Below, in pieces: positions 16,395 through 23,037 of a stretch of 23,783 nt of DNA. The stretch comes from Leptospira venezuelensis (lineage in GTDB: Bacteria; Spirochaetota; Leptospiria; Leptospirales; Leptospiraceae): positions 1-23,783 of the forward strand of contig NZ_NETS01000002.1 of assembly GCF_002150035.1 (NCBI RefSeq), in the 5' to 3' direction. The number at the start of each line of letters is the position of its first letter. Within the stretch, counting starts at the first letter, position 1. Made by a program: the position numbers and the translations under genes. The notes beneath the pieces are model-generated. The model made no database searches, was not told the origin of the DNA, and saw only the letters and a program-made list of their open reading frames with translations.

Positions 16395-16613
16395 GTGGAT
16401 TTCGAAGAATTTTTATCAAAAGTCGGAAAGAATATTCAAAAAATACGGAAGGATAAAGGACTTACTCAGGAAAATATGGATGAAGGCGATTACGCTGTTC
16501 CTGTAAGAACTTTACAAGATATTGAAGCGGGCAGAGCTAATTTCACTGCTAACTCAATTTTTAAGCTTTCTAAACGATTAAAGGTTAAACCCAAAGATTT
16601 ATTGGATATCTGA
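16395..16613 (+). CDS. Small XRE-type helix-turn-helix protein
   Basis: 72 residues from GTG 16395. This start gives (V)DFEEFLSKVGKNIQKIRKD, the normal beginning of short XRE proteins, whereas the upstream ATG at 16335 would translate the operator. The HTH spans residues about 8-63 (KGLTQENMDEGDY ... RTLQDIEAGRANF), with the typical xxLxxIExGR end. GTG lies 2 bp after the inverted repeat with no Shine-Dalgarno, so the mRNA may be leaderless. It is a probable DNA-binding regulator, divergent from the minus-strand HTH gene in the same large cassette. Confidence 0.75.
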   Translation: MDFEEFLSKVGKNIQKIRKDKGLTQENMDEGDYAVPVRTLQDIEAGRANFTANSIFKLSKRLKVKPKDLLDI

Positions 16614-16631
16614 TCGCATTCTATTGGCGTT

Positions 16632-16670
16632 CCCTAACCTGCTCAGCCTTCCGTGGCTTCGCTCGGTTAG
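16632..16670 (+). terminator. Hairpin after the small HTH gene
   Basis: CTAACC and GGTTAG pair around an inner GCC/GGC stem, about 20 bp after the HTH stop codon. No strong T-run follows. It is possibly a terminator or a remnant of an old recombination site; the boxes are too short and close for a working attC. Confidence 0.35.
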
Positions 16671-16691
16671 AAATTCGGGGCGCGGCACAGC

Positions 16692-16844
16692 AGATAACTA
16701 AAAATTGTCGCGGCGCTTCGGGATTGCTTCGCAACCCTTGCTTGGGCTTCGCCAAATTCCGCTTTGTCACTCGTCTTGCATATGCCAAGCCTCGCGCCAA
16801 GTCCTTCGGACGCGCGGAACTTCGACAATTACTGGTCGTTAAGC
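16692..16844 (+). repeat. attC site 16 (153 bp), AATTGTCG subtype
   Basis: R'' AGATAAC, R' GTTAAGC. L stem AATTGTCG/CGACAATT is unlike the common type. Inner stem TTCCGC/GCGGAA is again a compensated variant. It closes the 4.7-kb cassette 12098-16838. The left half of attC site 2 is of this type. Confidence 0.92.
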
Positions 16845-16892
16845 GAAATTGCTGGAATATGTTTTTATAATCGGATTATTCAGGATAGCCAA

Positions 16893-17342
16893 TTGTTCAA
16901 AAAATTAATCGATAGAGATGATCTAAAATTGTTTTGTGCAATAATCTATTCAGTAGTTAATAATTTTGTTCCTGAAAAGGAAATGGTTGTTTACTTGGAT
17001 CGTGTATTTGATTTGAGTGAGAATAATTTCCGCTATCAAAAATCAATAGCACGATTTAAGAGAGTTCATTATGCAAAAATTCCAACTATATTGGAAAAGT
17101 ATGAAGAACCTGAGTTTCACCGTTCTGCAATTTGCACGAGTCAAGAAATTGCGGAAATCGAAATTCCGGAGATTCACCGACTTTTACAAGAAGTGGAGAA
17201 TTTAAAGGTTTATTATTTTGTCGTCGATTTAGGCAACTCTCTAAGCGAGTGGATAATTGTTTGCGAAGATCTGGAGTTAACAATTACAGGAGAACCATTT
17301 GTATCTCGGGAATTTCGAAATTTGCCTGTAGGTCCGGAATAA
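16893..17342 (+). CDS. Soluble protein, unknown; TTG start proposed
   Basis: 149 residues if translation starts at TTG 16893, which has AGGA seven bases upstream (CAGGATAGCCAATTG). The ATG at 16859 is out of frame and stops at once, and no in-frame ATG lies downstream of the attC near the gene start. The frame is open back into the attC, so the cassette may hold a 5'-shortened gene. The protein has no signal peptide or membrane helix and looks alpha/beta (VYYFVVDLGNSLSEWIIVCE). It is alone in cassette 16839-17512. No family recognised. Confidence 0.6.
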   Translation: MFKKLIDRDDLKLFCAIIYSVVNNFVPEKEMVVYLDRVFDLSENNFRYQKSIARFKRVHYAKIPTILEKYEEPEFHRSAICTSQEIAEIEIPEIHRLLQEVENLKVYYFVVDLGNSLSEWIIVCEDLELTITGEPFVSREFRNLPVGPE

Positions 17343-17364
17343 TATTAATATAGATTGCAACTTC

Positions 17365-17518
17365 GCTTAACTTACGGCTCTGACGCGGCGCTGCGAGGTC
17401 GCTACGCGACTCTTGCTTGGCCTGCGGCACATTTCGCTTTGTCACTTCGTTTGCAGAGCAAACTCGTGCCAAGTGCTTACGCACTCGCGAAACGTCGTCA
17501 AGCCTTGGTCGTTAGTCG
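17365..17518 (+). repeat. attC site 17 (154 bp), CTGACG subtype
   Basis: R'' GCTTAAC, R' GTTAGTC, L arms GGCTcTGACG/CGTCAAGCC. It closes cassette 16839-17512; ends GTTAAGCGAAATTGC (16838-16852) and the complement of 17357-17371 match 14/15. Confidence 0.95.
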
Positions 17519-17531
17519 ACATCGACAAAAA

Positions 17532-17600
17532 ATGCATAAAAAAATGATTTCTCTATATTTTCGATTATTTCAGCCTATCTTTAGAGCAAGGAATATATGA
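17532..17600 (+). CDS. Possible 22-residue leader peptide
   Basis: A short open frame from ATG 17532 (MHKKMISLYF...) stops with a TGA that overlaps the next gene's ATG as ATGA. Such an overlap is typical of translational coupling. It has no clear ribosome-binding site and may be chance. Confidence 0.3.
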   Translation: MHKKMISLYFRLFQPIFRARNI

Positions 17601-18097
17601 CATCTCAAAACAAGTTACAAATTTCAGTTATTTTATTTTTTACTGTCTTTTCATTTGAATTATTTTCGATTGATGTAAAGGATCTCAGTATAACTCTTTC
17701 AGAAGAAAAGACAATAATTTCAGATTGGGAAATACCCGGCAAAGTTTCTATTAAAGAATTTGTAGATAGGATAGGTGAGTCAGACAGAAAGTTAGATGAA
17801 GAAAGTAAGATTATATATATTTGGGATAAGTTTGGATTATCTGTCCAGGCCAACAAAAAAAGTCAGCTAGTAGATCAATTATCTGTTTTTGGAGTTGCCG
17901 GTTCGAAAGAAAATGAACCTAAAAGTAAATATTCTGGAAAGTTACTTTTCCAAAGTCAAAATCCAGATTCTAATACATTGACTAGTAGGGGCATATTCTG
18001 TATGTTAACTATAGGTAAACGTAAACTGTTTGGCCTTTGTAACGCAAAAAGTCAAAATCTTGAAAAGTTAATGATCAGCTTTGAACAAAGATTCTGA
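17597..18097 (+). CDS. Exported protein, unknown
   Basis: 166 residues. N-terminal hydrophobic segment at about 9-24 after a short polar start looks like a signal peptide or anchor. The remainder has a pattern IPGKVSIKEFVDRIGESDRK ... YIWDKFGLSV, suggesting a small alpha/beta domain with a conserved-looking Trp-Asp, but I cannot name the family. ATG 17597 has a good Shine-Dalgarno (AAGGA) and overlaps a short upstream frame. It is the main gene of cassette 17513-18281, and probably acts in the periplasm. Confidence 0.75.
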   Translation: MTSQNKLQISVILFFTVFSFELFSIDVKDLSITLSEEKTIISDWEIPGKVSIKEFVDRIGESDRKLDEESKIIYIWDKFGLSVQANKKSQLVDQLSVFGVAGSKENEPKSKYSGKLLFQSQNPDSNTLTSRGIFCMLTIGKRKLFGLCNAKSQNLEKLMISFEQRF

Positions 18098-18133
18098 AGT
18101 AATCAACAGTCTCCTTGCTATTTAATCGACGTC

Positions 18134-18287
18134 GACTAACTTTCGGTGCTTCCGCGGCGCTTCGGGATCGCTTGCGCGACCCTTGCTTGGGCTTCGCCAC
18201 ATTTCGCTTTGTCACTCGTCTTGCAAAGCAAGCCTCGCGCCAAGTGCTTCGCACTCGCGAAACGTCGGAACACCTTGGTCGTTAGGC
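18134..18287 (+). repeat. attC site 18 (154 bp)
   Basis: R'' GACTAAC, R' GTTAGGC, L arms GGTGcTTCCG/CGGAACACC, extra hairpin AGTGCTTCGCACT. It closes cassette 17513-18281; ends GTTAGTCGACATCGA (17512-17526) and the complement of 18126-18140 match 14/15. Confidence 0.95.
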
Positions 18288-18412
18288 GACATTCCTACTG
18301 AAATTTCAGTTATTAAAAAAATTCAATTTACTGTTAGTGATTTTATAAGTTATCTTATATTTAAATATAAAATATACGTATTTTTACTATCTAATAATCG
18401 GGAATTCTTTAA

Positions 18413-18727
18413 ATGGAACATTCATCAGACGAGCGTTGGAAAGAAGCGAGGAAAAGAGTTGAACCTTATGTTCATGCTGTCTTTTGGCAAGATTTAGGCG
18501 TAGAAGATTCTCAACGGTATGTAGATTGGATATTAGATAGGTTGGTTAAACATGAATTCTTGGCAGTTCTCGAGGATAACTATGCGTTATGGAAGTCAGA
18601 TGAGAATAGAGATCGAATTTTACTTATTAGCGATTTAAAGTATCCTGAAGCCCGTAAAATTTTGAATGAAAAACTGGAAAAAGATCCGAATACATATTAT
18701 TGGATTCAACCGAGCAGCGCTCCGTGA
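18413..18727 (+). CDS. Small acidic soluble protein, unknown
   Basis: 104 residues, charged and helical (RWKEARKRVEPYVHAVFWQD), without signal or membrane segment, ending in a short proline-rich tail. The ATG at 18413 follows a weak GGAAT; 125 bp of A+T-rich sequence between attC and start could hold a promoter but none is clear. It is alone in cassette 18282-18900. I recognise no family; size and charge resemble immunity or antitoxin-like proteins, which is only an impression. Confidence 0.7.
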   Translation: MEHSSDERWKEARKRVEPYVHAVFWQDLGVEDSQRYVDWILDRLVKHEFLAVLEDNYALWKSDENRDRILLISDLKYPEARKILNEKLEKDPNTYYWIQPSSAP

Positions 18728-18765
18728 ACACATTTTCTGATATCGATCGTAAAATACGGAACGTC

Positions 18766-18906
18766 GCCTAACTGTCGGTGCTTCCACTCCGTTCGTGGAT
18801 CACTAACGTGACCACTCACTCGGGCTACGCCACATTTGCTTCAGTCACTTCGCTTGCAGAGCAAGCTCGTGCCATCGCAAACGTCGGAACACCTTGGTCG
18901 TTAGGC
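18766..18906 (+). repeat. attC site 19 (141 bp)
   Basis: R'' GCCTAAC, R' GTTAGGC. L arms GGTGcTTCCA/CGGAACACC, with one lost end pair. The first internal hairpin is TCAC-TAAC-GTGA, a compensated variant of TCGC/GCGA. It closes cassette 18282-18900; ends GTTAGGCGACATTCC (18281-18295) and the complement of 18758-18772 match 14/15. Confidence 0.95.
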
Positions 18907-19345
18907 GCAATATCGCGATTCTTCTTTTTCTTTTTTTACAGAGAGTTGGAATTCTTCCGTAAACCATTTAGTAAAATTTCCTTTGGTTCGTTCCGCTTTC
19001 ACACTTTTCTTGCCTTATCTAGTAAAACTGAAAGGCATTTCAGAATGTTAGGAATTCGTCAGAACTAATTGTATCCTTTGCTTTGGGATCTTGCGAAAAG
19101 TGTTTCGCTAGCCTTATATTGTAGGCGCAAATTCGTCTTTAATTGACCTTTGCTTTATTAGTATATTTTATAGAGTAGGGGTTTGGTGCAACGTATTTGA
19201 GCGATACTACGCCTAACTATCGGTGCTTCCGCTTCGCTTCGAGATTGCTTGCGCAACTCTCGCTCGGGCTTCGCCACATTTGCTTCTGTCACTTCGTTTG
19301 CATGAGCAAACTCGTGCCATTGCAAACGTCGGAACACCTTGGTCG
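18901..19345 (+). mobile_element. Gene-less cassette S, homologous to its right neighbour
   Basis: About 300 bp between attC sites 19 and 20 without a supportable gene. The beginning (ATATCGCGATT), middle (ATGTTAGGAATT) and end (TTGACCTTTGCTTTATTAGT) recur in the next cassette, with insertions and deletions that break every frame. Ends GTTAGGCGCAATATCGC (18900-18916) and the complement of 19201-19217 match 15/17. Confidence 0.85.
19143..19174 (+). promoter_or_regulatory. Promoter-like element near 3' end of cassette S
   Basis: TTGACC followed 17 bp later by TTTTAT (19166-19171), pointing into the next cassette. It is one of the best-conserved blocks shared with the neighbouring gene-less cassette. 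The -10 match is mediocre. Confidence 0.4.
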
Positions 19346-19351
19346 TTAGGC
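19211..19351 (+). repeat. attC site 20 (141 bp)
   Basis: R'' GCCTAAC, R' GTTAGGC, L arms GGTGcTTCCG/CGGAACACC, inner stem TTTGC/GCAAA. It closes the gene-less cassette 18901-19345. Confidence 0.95.
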
Positions 19352-19791
19352 GCCATATCGCGATTTTCTTTTTTAATTATTTTAGATAGAAGTTGTGAAT
19401 TTTTTCGTAAAACCAAATGAGGATCCACTTAAAGTCAGGCCGCTTTTCACCCTTTTCTTACTTTGTGTAGTAGGCTGAAAAGCTCTACAGTATGTTAGGA
19501 ATTTAATAGAACTACTTGCATCTCTTTCATCAAAAGAATCGAAAAGGGTTCGCTACTTTATATTTAAATAGTAAATTCTTCTTTATTTGACCTTTGCTTT
19601 ATTAGTAGATTTTACAGAGTAGGGCTCTTGAATGCACCGTGTTTGAGCGATACAGCGCCTAACTATCGGTGCCTCCGCTCCGTTCGTGGATCGCTTCGCG
19701 ACCACTCACTCGGGCTTCGCCACATTTACTTCCGTCACTACGCTTGCTTATGCAAGCTTGCGCCGTCGTAAACGTCGGAGCACCTTGGTCG
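19346..19791 (+). mobile_element. Gene-less cassette T, homologous to its left neighbour
   Basis: About 300 bp between attC sites 20 and 21, a diverged copy of cassette 18901-19345. Ends GTTAGGCGCCATATCGC (19345-19361) and the complement of 19647-19663 match 15/17. No gene is supportable on either strand. Confidence 0.85.
19587..19615 (+). promoter_or_regulatory. Promoter-like element near 3' end of cassette T
   Basis: The same TTGACC and 17-bp spacer as in cassette S, followed by TTTTAC. It points toward the toxin-antitoxin cassette. Conservation in both copies is the main support. Confidence 0.4.
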
Positions 19792-19797
19792 TTATAC
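19657..19797 (+). repeat. attC site 21 (141 bp)
   Basis: R'' GCCTAAC, R' GTTATAC. L arms GGTGcCTCCG/CGGAGCACC and inner stem TTTAC/GTAAA are compensated variants. It closes the gene-less cassette 19346-19791. Confidence 0.95.
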
Positions 19798-19836
19798 GCA
19801 AGACGCCCAAATATTGCATTTTATAGAAGAATTCAT

Positions 19837-19865
19837 TTGACTTATATACAAAGATTGTATATACT
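19837..19865 (+). promoter_or_regulatory. Toxin-antitoxin promoter with palindromic operator
   Basis: TTGACT (19837-19842), 17-bp spacer, TATACT (19860-19865): close to the sigma-70 consensus. A perfect inverted repeat TATATACA (19843-19850)/TGTATATA (19856-19863) lies between and over the boxes, as expected for a ribbon-helix-helix repressor. The expected transcription start falls on the antitoxin ATG (19872), so the message is probably leaderless. Confidence 0.8.
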
Positions 19866-19871
19866 TAAGAA

Positions 19872-20117
19872 ATGAACCAGACTGTTAATATTTCCTTTGA
19901 AAAGGGGCTTTTAAAAGAAATAGATAAAATTGCCAAAAGAGAGCACAGATCAAGGTCAGAATTGATTCGTGAAGCGGCGAGAGCCTATATAGAAAAGAAA
20001 TTTAAATGGGAAAAAATTTTCGAAATTGGCTCAGCAATTTCTAAGACAGCAAATATTACTGAGGAATCCATTATAGATGAGATAAAACTAATCAGGAAGC
20101 AGAAGAAAACTCCCTGA
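19872..20117 (+). CDS. Ribbon-helix-helix (CopG-like) antitoxin
   Basis: 81 residues. The N-terminus has the RHH pattern: strand VNISFEK (about 4-10), helix LLKEIDKIAKREH, turn RSRSELIREAARAYIEKK. The C-terminal part (about 45-81) is the likely toxin-neutralising tail. It shares one base with the toxin start (TGATG), the usual coupled arrangement of antitoxin before toxin. A palindrome overlaps its promoter, which fits autorepression by the antitoxin or the complex. Toxin-antitoxin pairs are known to be common in chromosomal integrons, where they help keep arrays from being lost. Confidence 0.88.
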   Translation: MNQTVNISFEKGLLKEIDKIAKREHRSRSELIREAARAYIEKKFKWEKIFEIGSAISKTANITEESIIDEIKLIRKQKKTP

Positions 20118-20542
20118 TGCTTAAAGTTCTTATAGATACCAATGTTTACATATCAGCAATTCTATTTGGTGGCAAACCTAAAGTTATTTTAGAAGAGCTA
20201 ATATCGGGAAAGATAATTGGCTACATTTCTGATTCCATCTTAAAAGAAATTGAAGAGACATTAAAAAAGCCAAAATTTAAGTTAAGTGAAGAATTTATCT
20301 CAATAGTTTTATCTGAAATTGAATCACTCACAGAGAAAATAGTAAATATATCTCTAAAAGACTATGCGGGTCTTCGAGACAGAGATGATTATCACATACT
20401 TGAGAGTGCGATTTCAGCAAAGGTAGATTATTTAATTACTGGCGATCAAGATTTACTGGTTTTAAAGAATTTGAAATCTCTCAAGATTATTTCTCCTGAA
20501 CAATATTTAAGTTTGGATAGTAGTGGGGCGTCCAGCGTATAA
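20117..20542 (+). CDS. PIN-domain toxin (putative ribonuclease)
   Basis: 141 residues, a full PIN domain of the small toxin type. Acidic residues sit where expected: Asp7 in VLIDTNVYISA, Glu44/46 in the second helix, Asp90/Asp91 in RDRDD, and Asp110/Asp112 in ITGDQDLL. These coordinate metal for RNA cleavage in the family. It is translated by overlap with the antitoxin. The TAA stop is the TAA of the next R'' box (GTATAAC), so the final residues come from the cassette's terminal repeat. The target RNA cannot be told from sequence. Confidence 0.88.
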   Translation: MLKVLIDTNVYISAILFGGKPKVILEELISGKIIGYISDSILKEIEETLKKPKFKLSEEFISIVLSEIESLTEKIVNISLKDYAGLRDRDDYHILESAISAKVDYLITGDQDLLVLKNLKSLKIISPEQYLSLDSSGASSV

Positions 20543-20676
20543 CTGTCGGTGCTTCCGCTACGCTTCGAGATTGCTCGCGCAACTCTCGCTCGGGCTACGC
20601 CACATTTGCTTCTGTCACTCGTCTTGCAGAGCAAGCTCGTGCCATCGCAAACGTCGGAACACCTTGGTCGTTAAGC
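20537..20676 (+). repeat. attC site 22 (140 bp)
   Basis: R'' GTATAAC, R' GTTAAGC, L arms GGTGcTTCCG/CGGAACACC. It closes the toxin-antitoxin cassette 19792-20670; ends GTTATACGCAAGACGCCC (19791-19808) and the complement of 20526-20543 match 16/18. Confidence 0.95.
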
Positions 20677-20717
20677 GCCATAACTGAAAATTATAAATAT
20701 ATCAAAGGATTTGATCT

Positions 20718-21524
20718 GTGCAAATAGAAACTATAATATTCATTTTCATTCTATTTTTGGGAGGTCTTTCATTTTATAATATTAGCTGGAGGATTAAGCA
20801 TTCGCCTGAGCTGAAAGTTGGATACATAAAGTTATTTATTTTTTGGTTAATTTGTATATACAGTATTATATCCTTAACTCAAATTTCCAAATTTCCATTC
20901 TCTGACTATTTACCATTAATTCCAGTTATTATACTGGCTTTCTGGGTCTATTTGTTTAAGGGAGATCTCACTTTACAATCATATCCGGGATTCCTCGGCT
21001 TTCCAGTCGGCAGAGCCGAACGAATTAGAATTTATACACTTTTAATTCTAATATACTCAGTCATACAATTGTTTATATTTCGTATTGGCCTCTTCGGTCA
21101 AATATTTGAAACAAAAGGTATCCCGTTTTTTCTTCCCGTATATTTTATATTTGGATGGATATCAGTTTCGTATTTGTTTTCGACACTTGATGGTTGGCAA
21201 TGGTTGTCAGAGAATTATAAACTTAACAATGAATTTTTTGGGGAAAAAAGTAGTTGGACCTCAGCGACAATGAACGGAATTTCCTTTAATAATTGTTTTG
21301 TACTGGGTGCAAATGCTGATGGTCTCTATCTTAGCATGATTTTTCTTTTCCGTTTCGGGCATTCGCCACTGCTAATTCCTTGGTCTGAAGTAACAATAGG
21401 GAAAAGAAAATTTCTTTTTTCGGATAAAGCAGTTATTGAATTTAAAAAGACTCCTGGTATTATTCTAACAGTTTCGGAAGAATTATTCAGCAATTTTAGA
21501 AGCTTCGTGAAGCAAGAGGACTAA
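20718..21524 (+). CDS. Polytopic membrane protein with PH-like C-terminal domain
   Basis: 268 residues from GTG 20718, which has AAGGA eight bases upstream and is the first sensible start. Five hydrophobic segments lie at about 4-22, 35-54, 64-81, 104-123 and 136-155. The C-terminal part, about 185-268, contains GANADGLYLSMIFLFRFGHS followed by PLLIPWSEV, a pattern I know from uncharacterised bacterial membrane proteins with a cytosolic PH-like module. Function unknown. It is alone in cassette 20671-21676. Confidence 0.75.
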   Translation: MQIETIIFIFILFLGGLSFYNISWRIKHSPELKVGYIKLFIFWLICIYSIISLTQISKFPFSDYLPLIPVIILAFWVYLFKGDLTLQSYPGFLGFPVGRAERIRIYTLLILIYSVIQLFIFRIGLFGQIFETKGIPFFLPVYFIFGWISVSYLFSTLDGWQWLSENYKLNNEFFGEKSSWTSATMNGISFNNCFVLGANADGLYLSMIFLFRFGHSPLLIPWSEVTIGKRKFLFSDKAVIEFKKTPGIILTVSEELFSNFRSFVKQED

Positions 21525-21542
21525 CGAAAAATCAGTTACGGC

Positions 21543-21682
21543 GCTTAACTTTCGGTGCTTCCGCATCGCTTCGAGATTGCTTACGCAACTCTCGCTTGGG
21601 CTTCGCCACATTTGCTTCTGTCACTTCGCTTGCAAGGCAAGCTCGTGCCATTGCAAACGTCGGAACACCTTGGTCGTTAGGC
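21543..21682 (+). repeat. attC site 23 (140 bp)
   Basis: R'' GCTTAAC, R' GTTAGGC, L arms GGTGcTTCCG/CGGAACACC. It closes cassette 20671-21676; ends GTTAAGCGCCATAACTGA (20670-20687) and the complement of 21532-21549 match 17/18, mismatch at position 11. Confidence 0.95.
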
Positions 21683-21710
21683 GAAAAGCGGCTAAAGTTA
21701 CATTTATAAG

Positions 21711-22835
21711 ATGAATTATTCAGTAGACTTTGCTATAAAAGAAGCAATTGCAACGGTTCGGAATTTAAACAAGCTGTTGCAGCGAGACTTTATTTTTTTA
21801 TCGATACTATTTGGTATCATTATACTAAAATCGAATGATTCAATTCAATTCTCGTATGTTACGCTTGATTTGAGCGAGAGATTTTCAAAGATTGCAATTT
21901 GGTTTATTATTTGTATTACTTTAATTATTATTCAAAGTCACCTATGTAAAATCTATGTTTTGCATCGTATCATAGATCGAGAACTAAAAAATAACGCTAT
22001 TGAGAATCTGCCATCTACAGATGATGATGTACGCAAGGGATACATTATTAGAGTAAGTGCGAGAGAATCGTCATATTTGCTCTCTGATAATTTTATTTCA
22101 GACTTTATTGCTACAGGAAGTAAAAGGGAAGCCTCATTTAGGAGATTACAATTTTCTTTGATGAGCGTATTGGCCATCAACTGTATCGTTAGTGTATATT
22201 ATATTACTGATATATTGGGTTTCGAATTAGATTTATTTCTTTATGCTCTGTGTGTATTATTAAGCATAATAATTTTGACTTCCTCATTAGTAGTTATTTT
22301 TAGATATTCGGTATATTCTAAAACGATTGCTGAACAGGAAAAAGAGGACTGGATTCGTTTTTTGATAAATGCAAGAAAAACGATTGGCGACTTTCTTTTG
22401 CTCTCCGAGGATATAAAATTAGAGTATAAAGAATTAGAAAAAATCAATGCAATGAGCTCAATATTGGAAAACTCCAGGAAGCTTATCAATGCTTATGATT
22501 ACGAGTTTATAAGAAAATATGCTGACATATATATTGATAACATAAAAATTTTGTTTAAATATTTAGAGCCGAAAATGTCACAGTTATGGGAGAATAAGAA
22601 AAAAGCAGCGAATATAACTCCTTCTTCGGATGAAGAAGCATTTCTTATGACTAGAGATCTAGATCGCTTGGAGGAAAAGATAGGTCGATTTAAAGATTTG
22701 ATAAATTCTGGACCGATACCTTTTTACTCGAGCAGCTACGTTCGATTTTTGACCTACAATAGTATAAATTACAGATCGAACAAGCAACTTGATCTTAAAG
22801 AATTCTTAAGAGCATTAATTTTAAATTCTAATTAG
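21711..22835 (+). CDS. Four-helix membrane protein with long cytosolic tail, unknown
   Basis: 374 residues. Two hydrophobic pairs at about 26-40 and 60-78, and 148-169 and 174-197, are separated by a charged loop. The C-terminal 175 residues are helical, probably coiled coil, and cytosolic (EDIKLEYKELEKINAMSSIL). ATG 21711 has no strong Shine-Dalgarno. It is the largest single-gene membrane protein of the array and sits alone in cassette 21677-22979. No family motif found by eye. Confidence 0.75.
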   Translation: MNYSVDFAIKEAIATVRNLNKLLQRDFIFLSILFGIIILKSNDSIQFSYVTLDLSERFSKIAIWFIICITLIIIQSHLCKIYVLHRIIDRELKNNAIENLPSTDDDVRKGYIIRVSARESSYLLSDNFISDFIATGSKREASFRRLQFSLMSVLAINCIVSVYYITDILGFELDLFLYALCVLLSIIILTSSLVVIFRYSVYSKTIAEQEKEDWIRFLINARKTIGDFLLLSEDIKLEYKELEKINAMSSILENSRKLINAYDYEFIRKYADIYIDNIKILFKYLEPKMSQLWENKKKAANITPSSDEEAFLMTRDLDRLEEKIGRFKDLINSGPIPFYSSSYVRFLTYNSINYRSNKQLDLKEFLRALILNSN

Positions 22836-22843
22836 CCGCCATC

Positions 22844-22985
22844 GCCTAACTGTCGGTGCTTCCGCTCCGCTCGGAGATCGCTTCGCGACTCACTCGCTCG
22901 GGCTACGCCACATTTTGCATTGTCACTTCGTTTGCAGAGCAAACTCGCGCCAACGCAAAACGTCGGAACACCTTGGTCGTTAGGC
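22844..22985 (+). repeat. attC site 24 (142 bp)
   Basis: R'' GCCTAAC, R' GTTAGGC, L arms GGTGcTTCCG/CGGAACACC, inner stem TTTTGC/GCAAAA. It closes cassette 21677-22979; ends GTTAGGCGAAAAGCGGCTAA (21676-21695) and the complement of 22832-22850 match except for a small bulge around position 11. Confidence 0.95.
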
Positions 22986-23037
22986 GTAATCCGTATGTAA
23001 TTATTGTTATTTAAAAATCTATTAAGGAAAGAGATAA

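Larger units (their letters stand above)
12098..16838 (+). mobile_element. 4.7-kb multi-gene cassette carrying IetAS-type system
   Basis: The interval between R' of site 15 and R' of site 16 behaves as one cassette. Its left end (12097-12117) and right end (16677-16698) share GTTATCT and TGCCGCGCCCC in inverted orientation, with a short unmatched spacer. It holds at least four genes on both strands, a promoter and hairpins, which is five times the usual cassette length here. Its attC (site 16) also belongs to a different L-stem type, which suggests separate origin. Confidence 0.85.

Noticed and set aside
18878..19010. Minus-strand small frame in cassette S ending KEKEESRYCA
   Set aside because: The homologous neighbouring cassette has indels that break this frame, so it is not conserved as protein.
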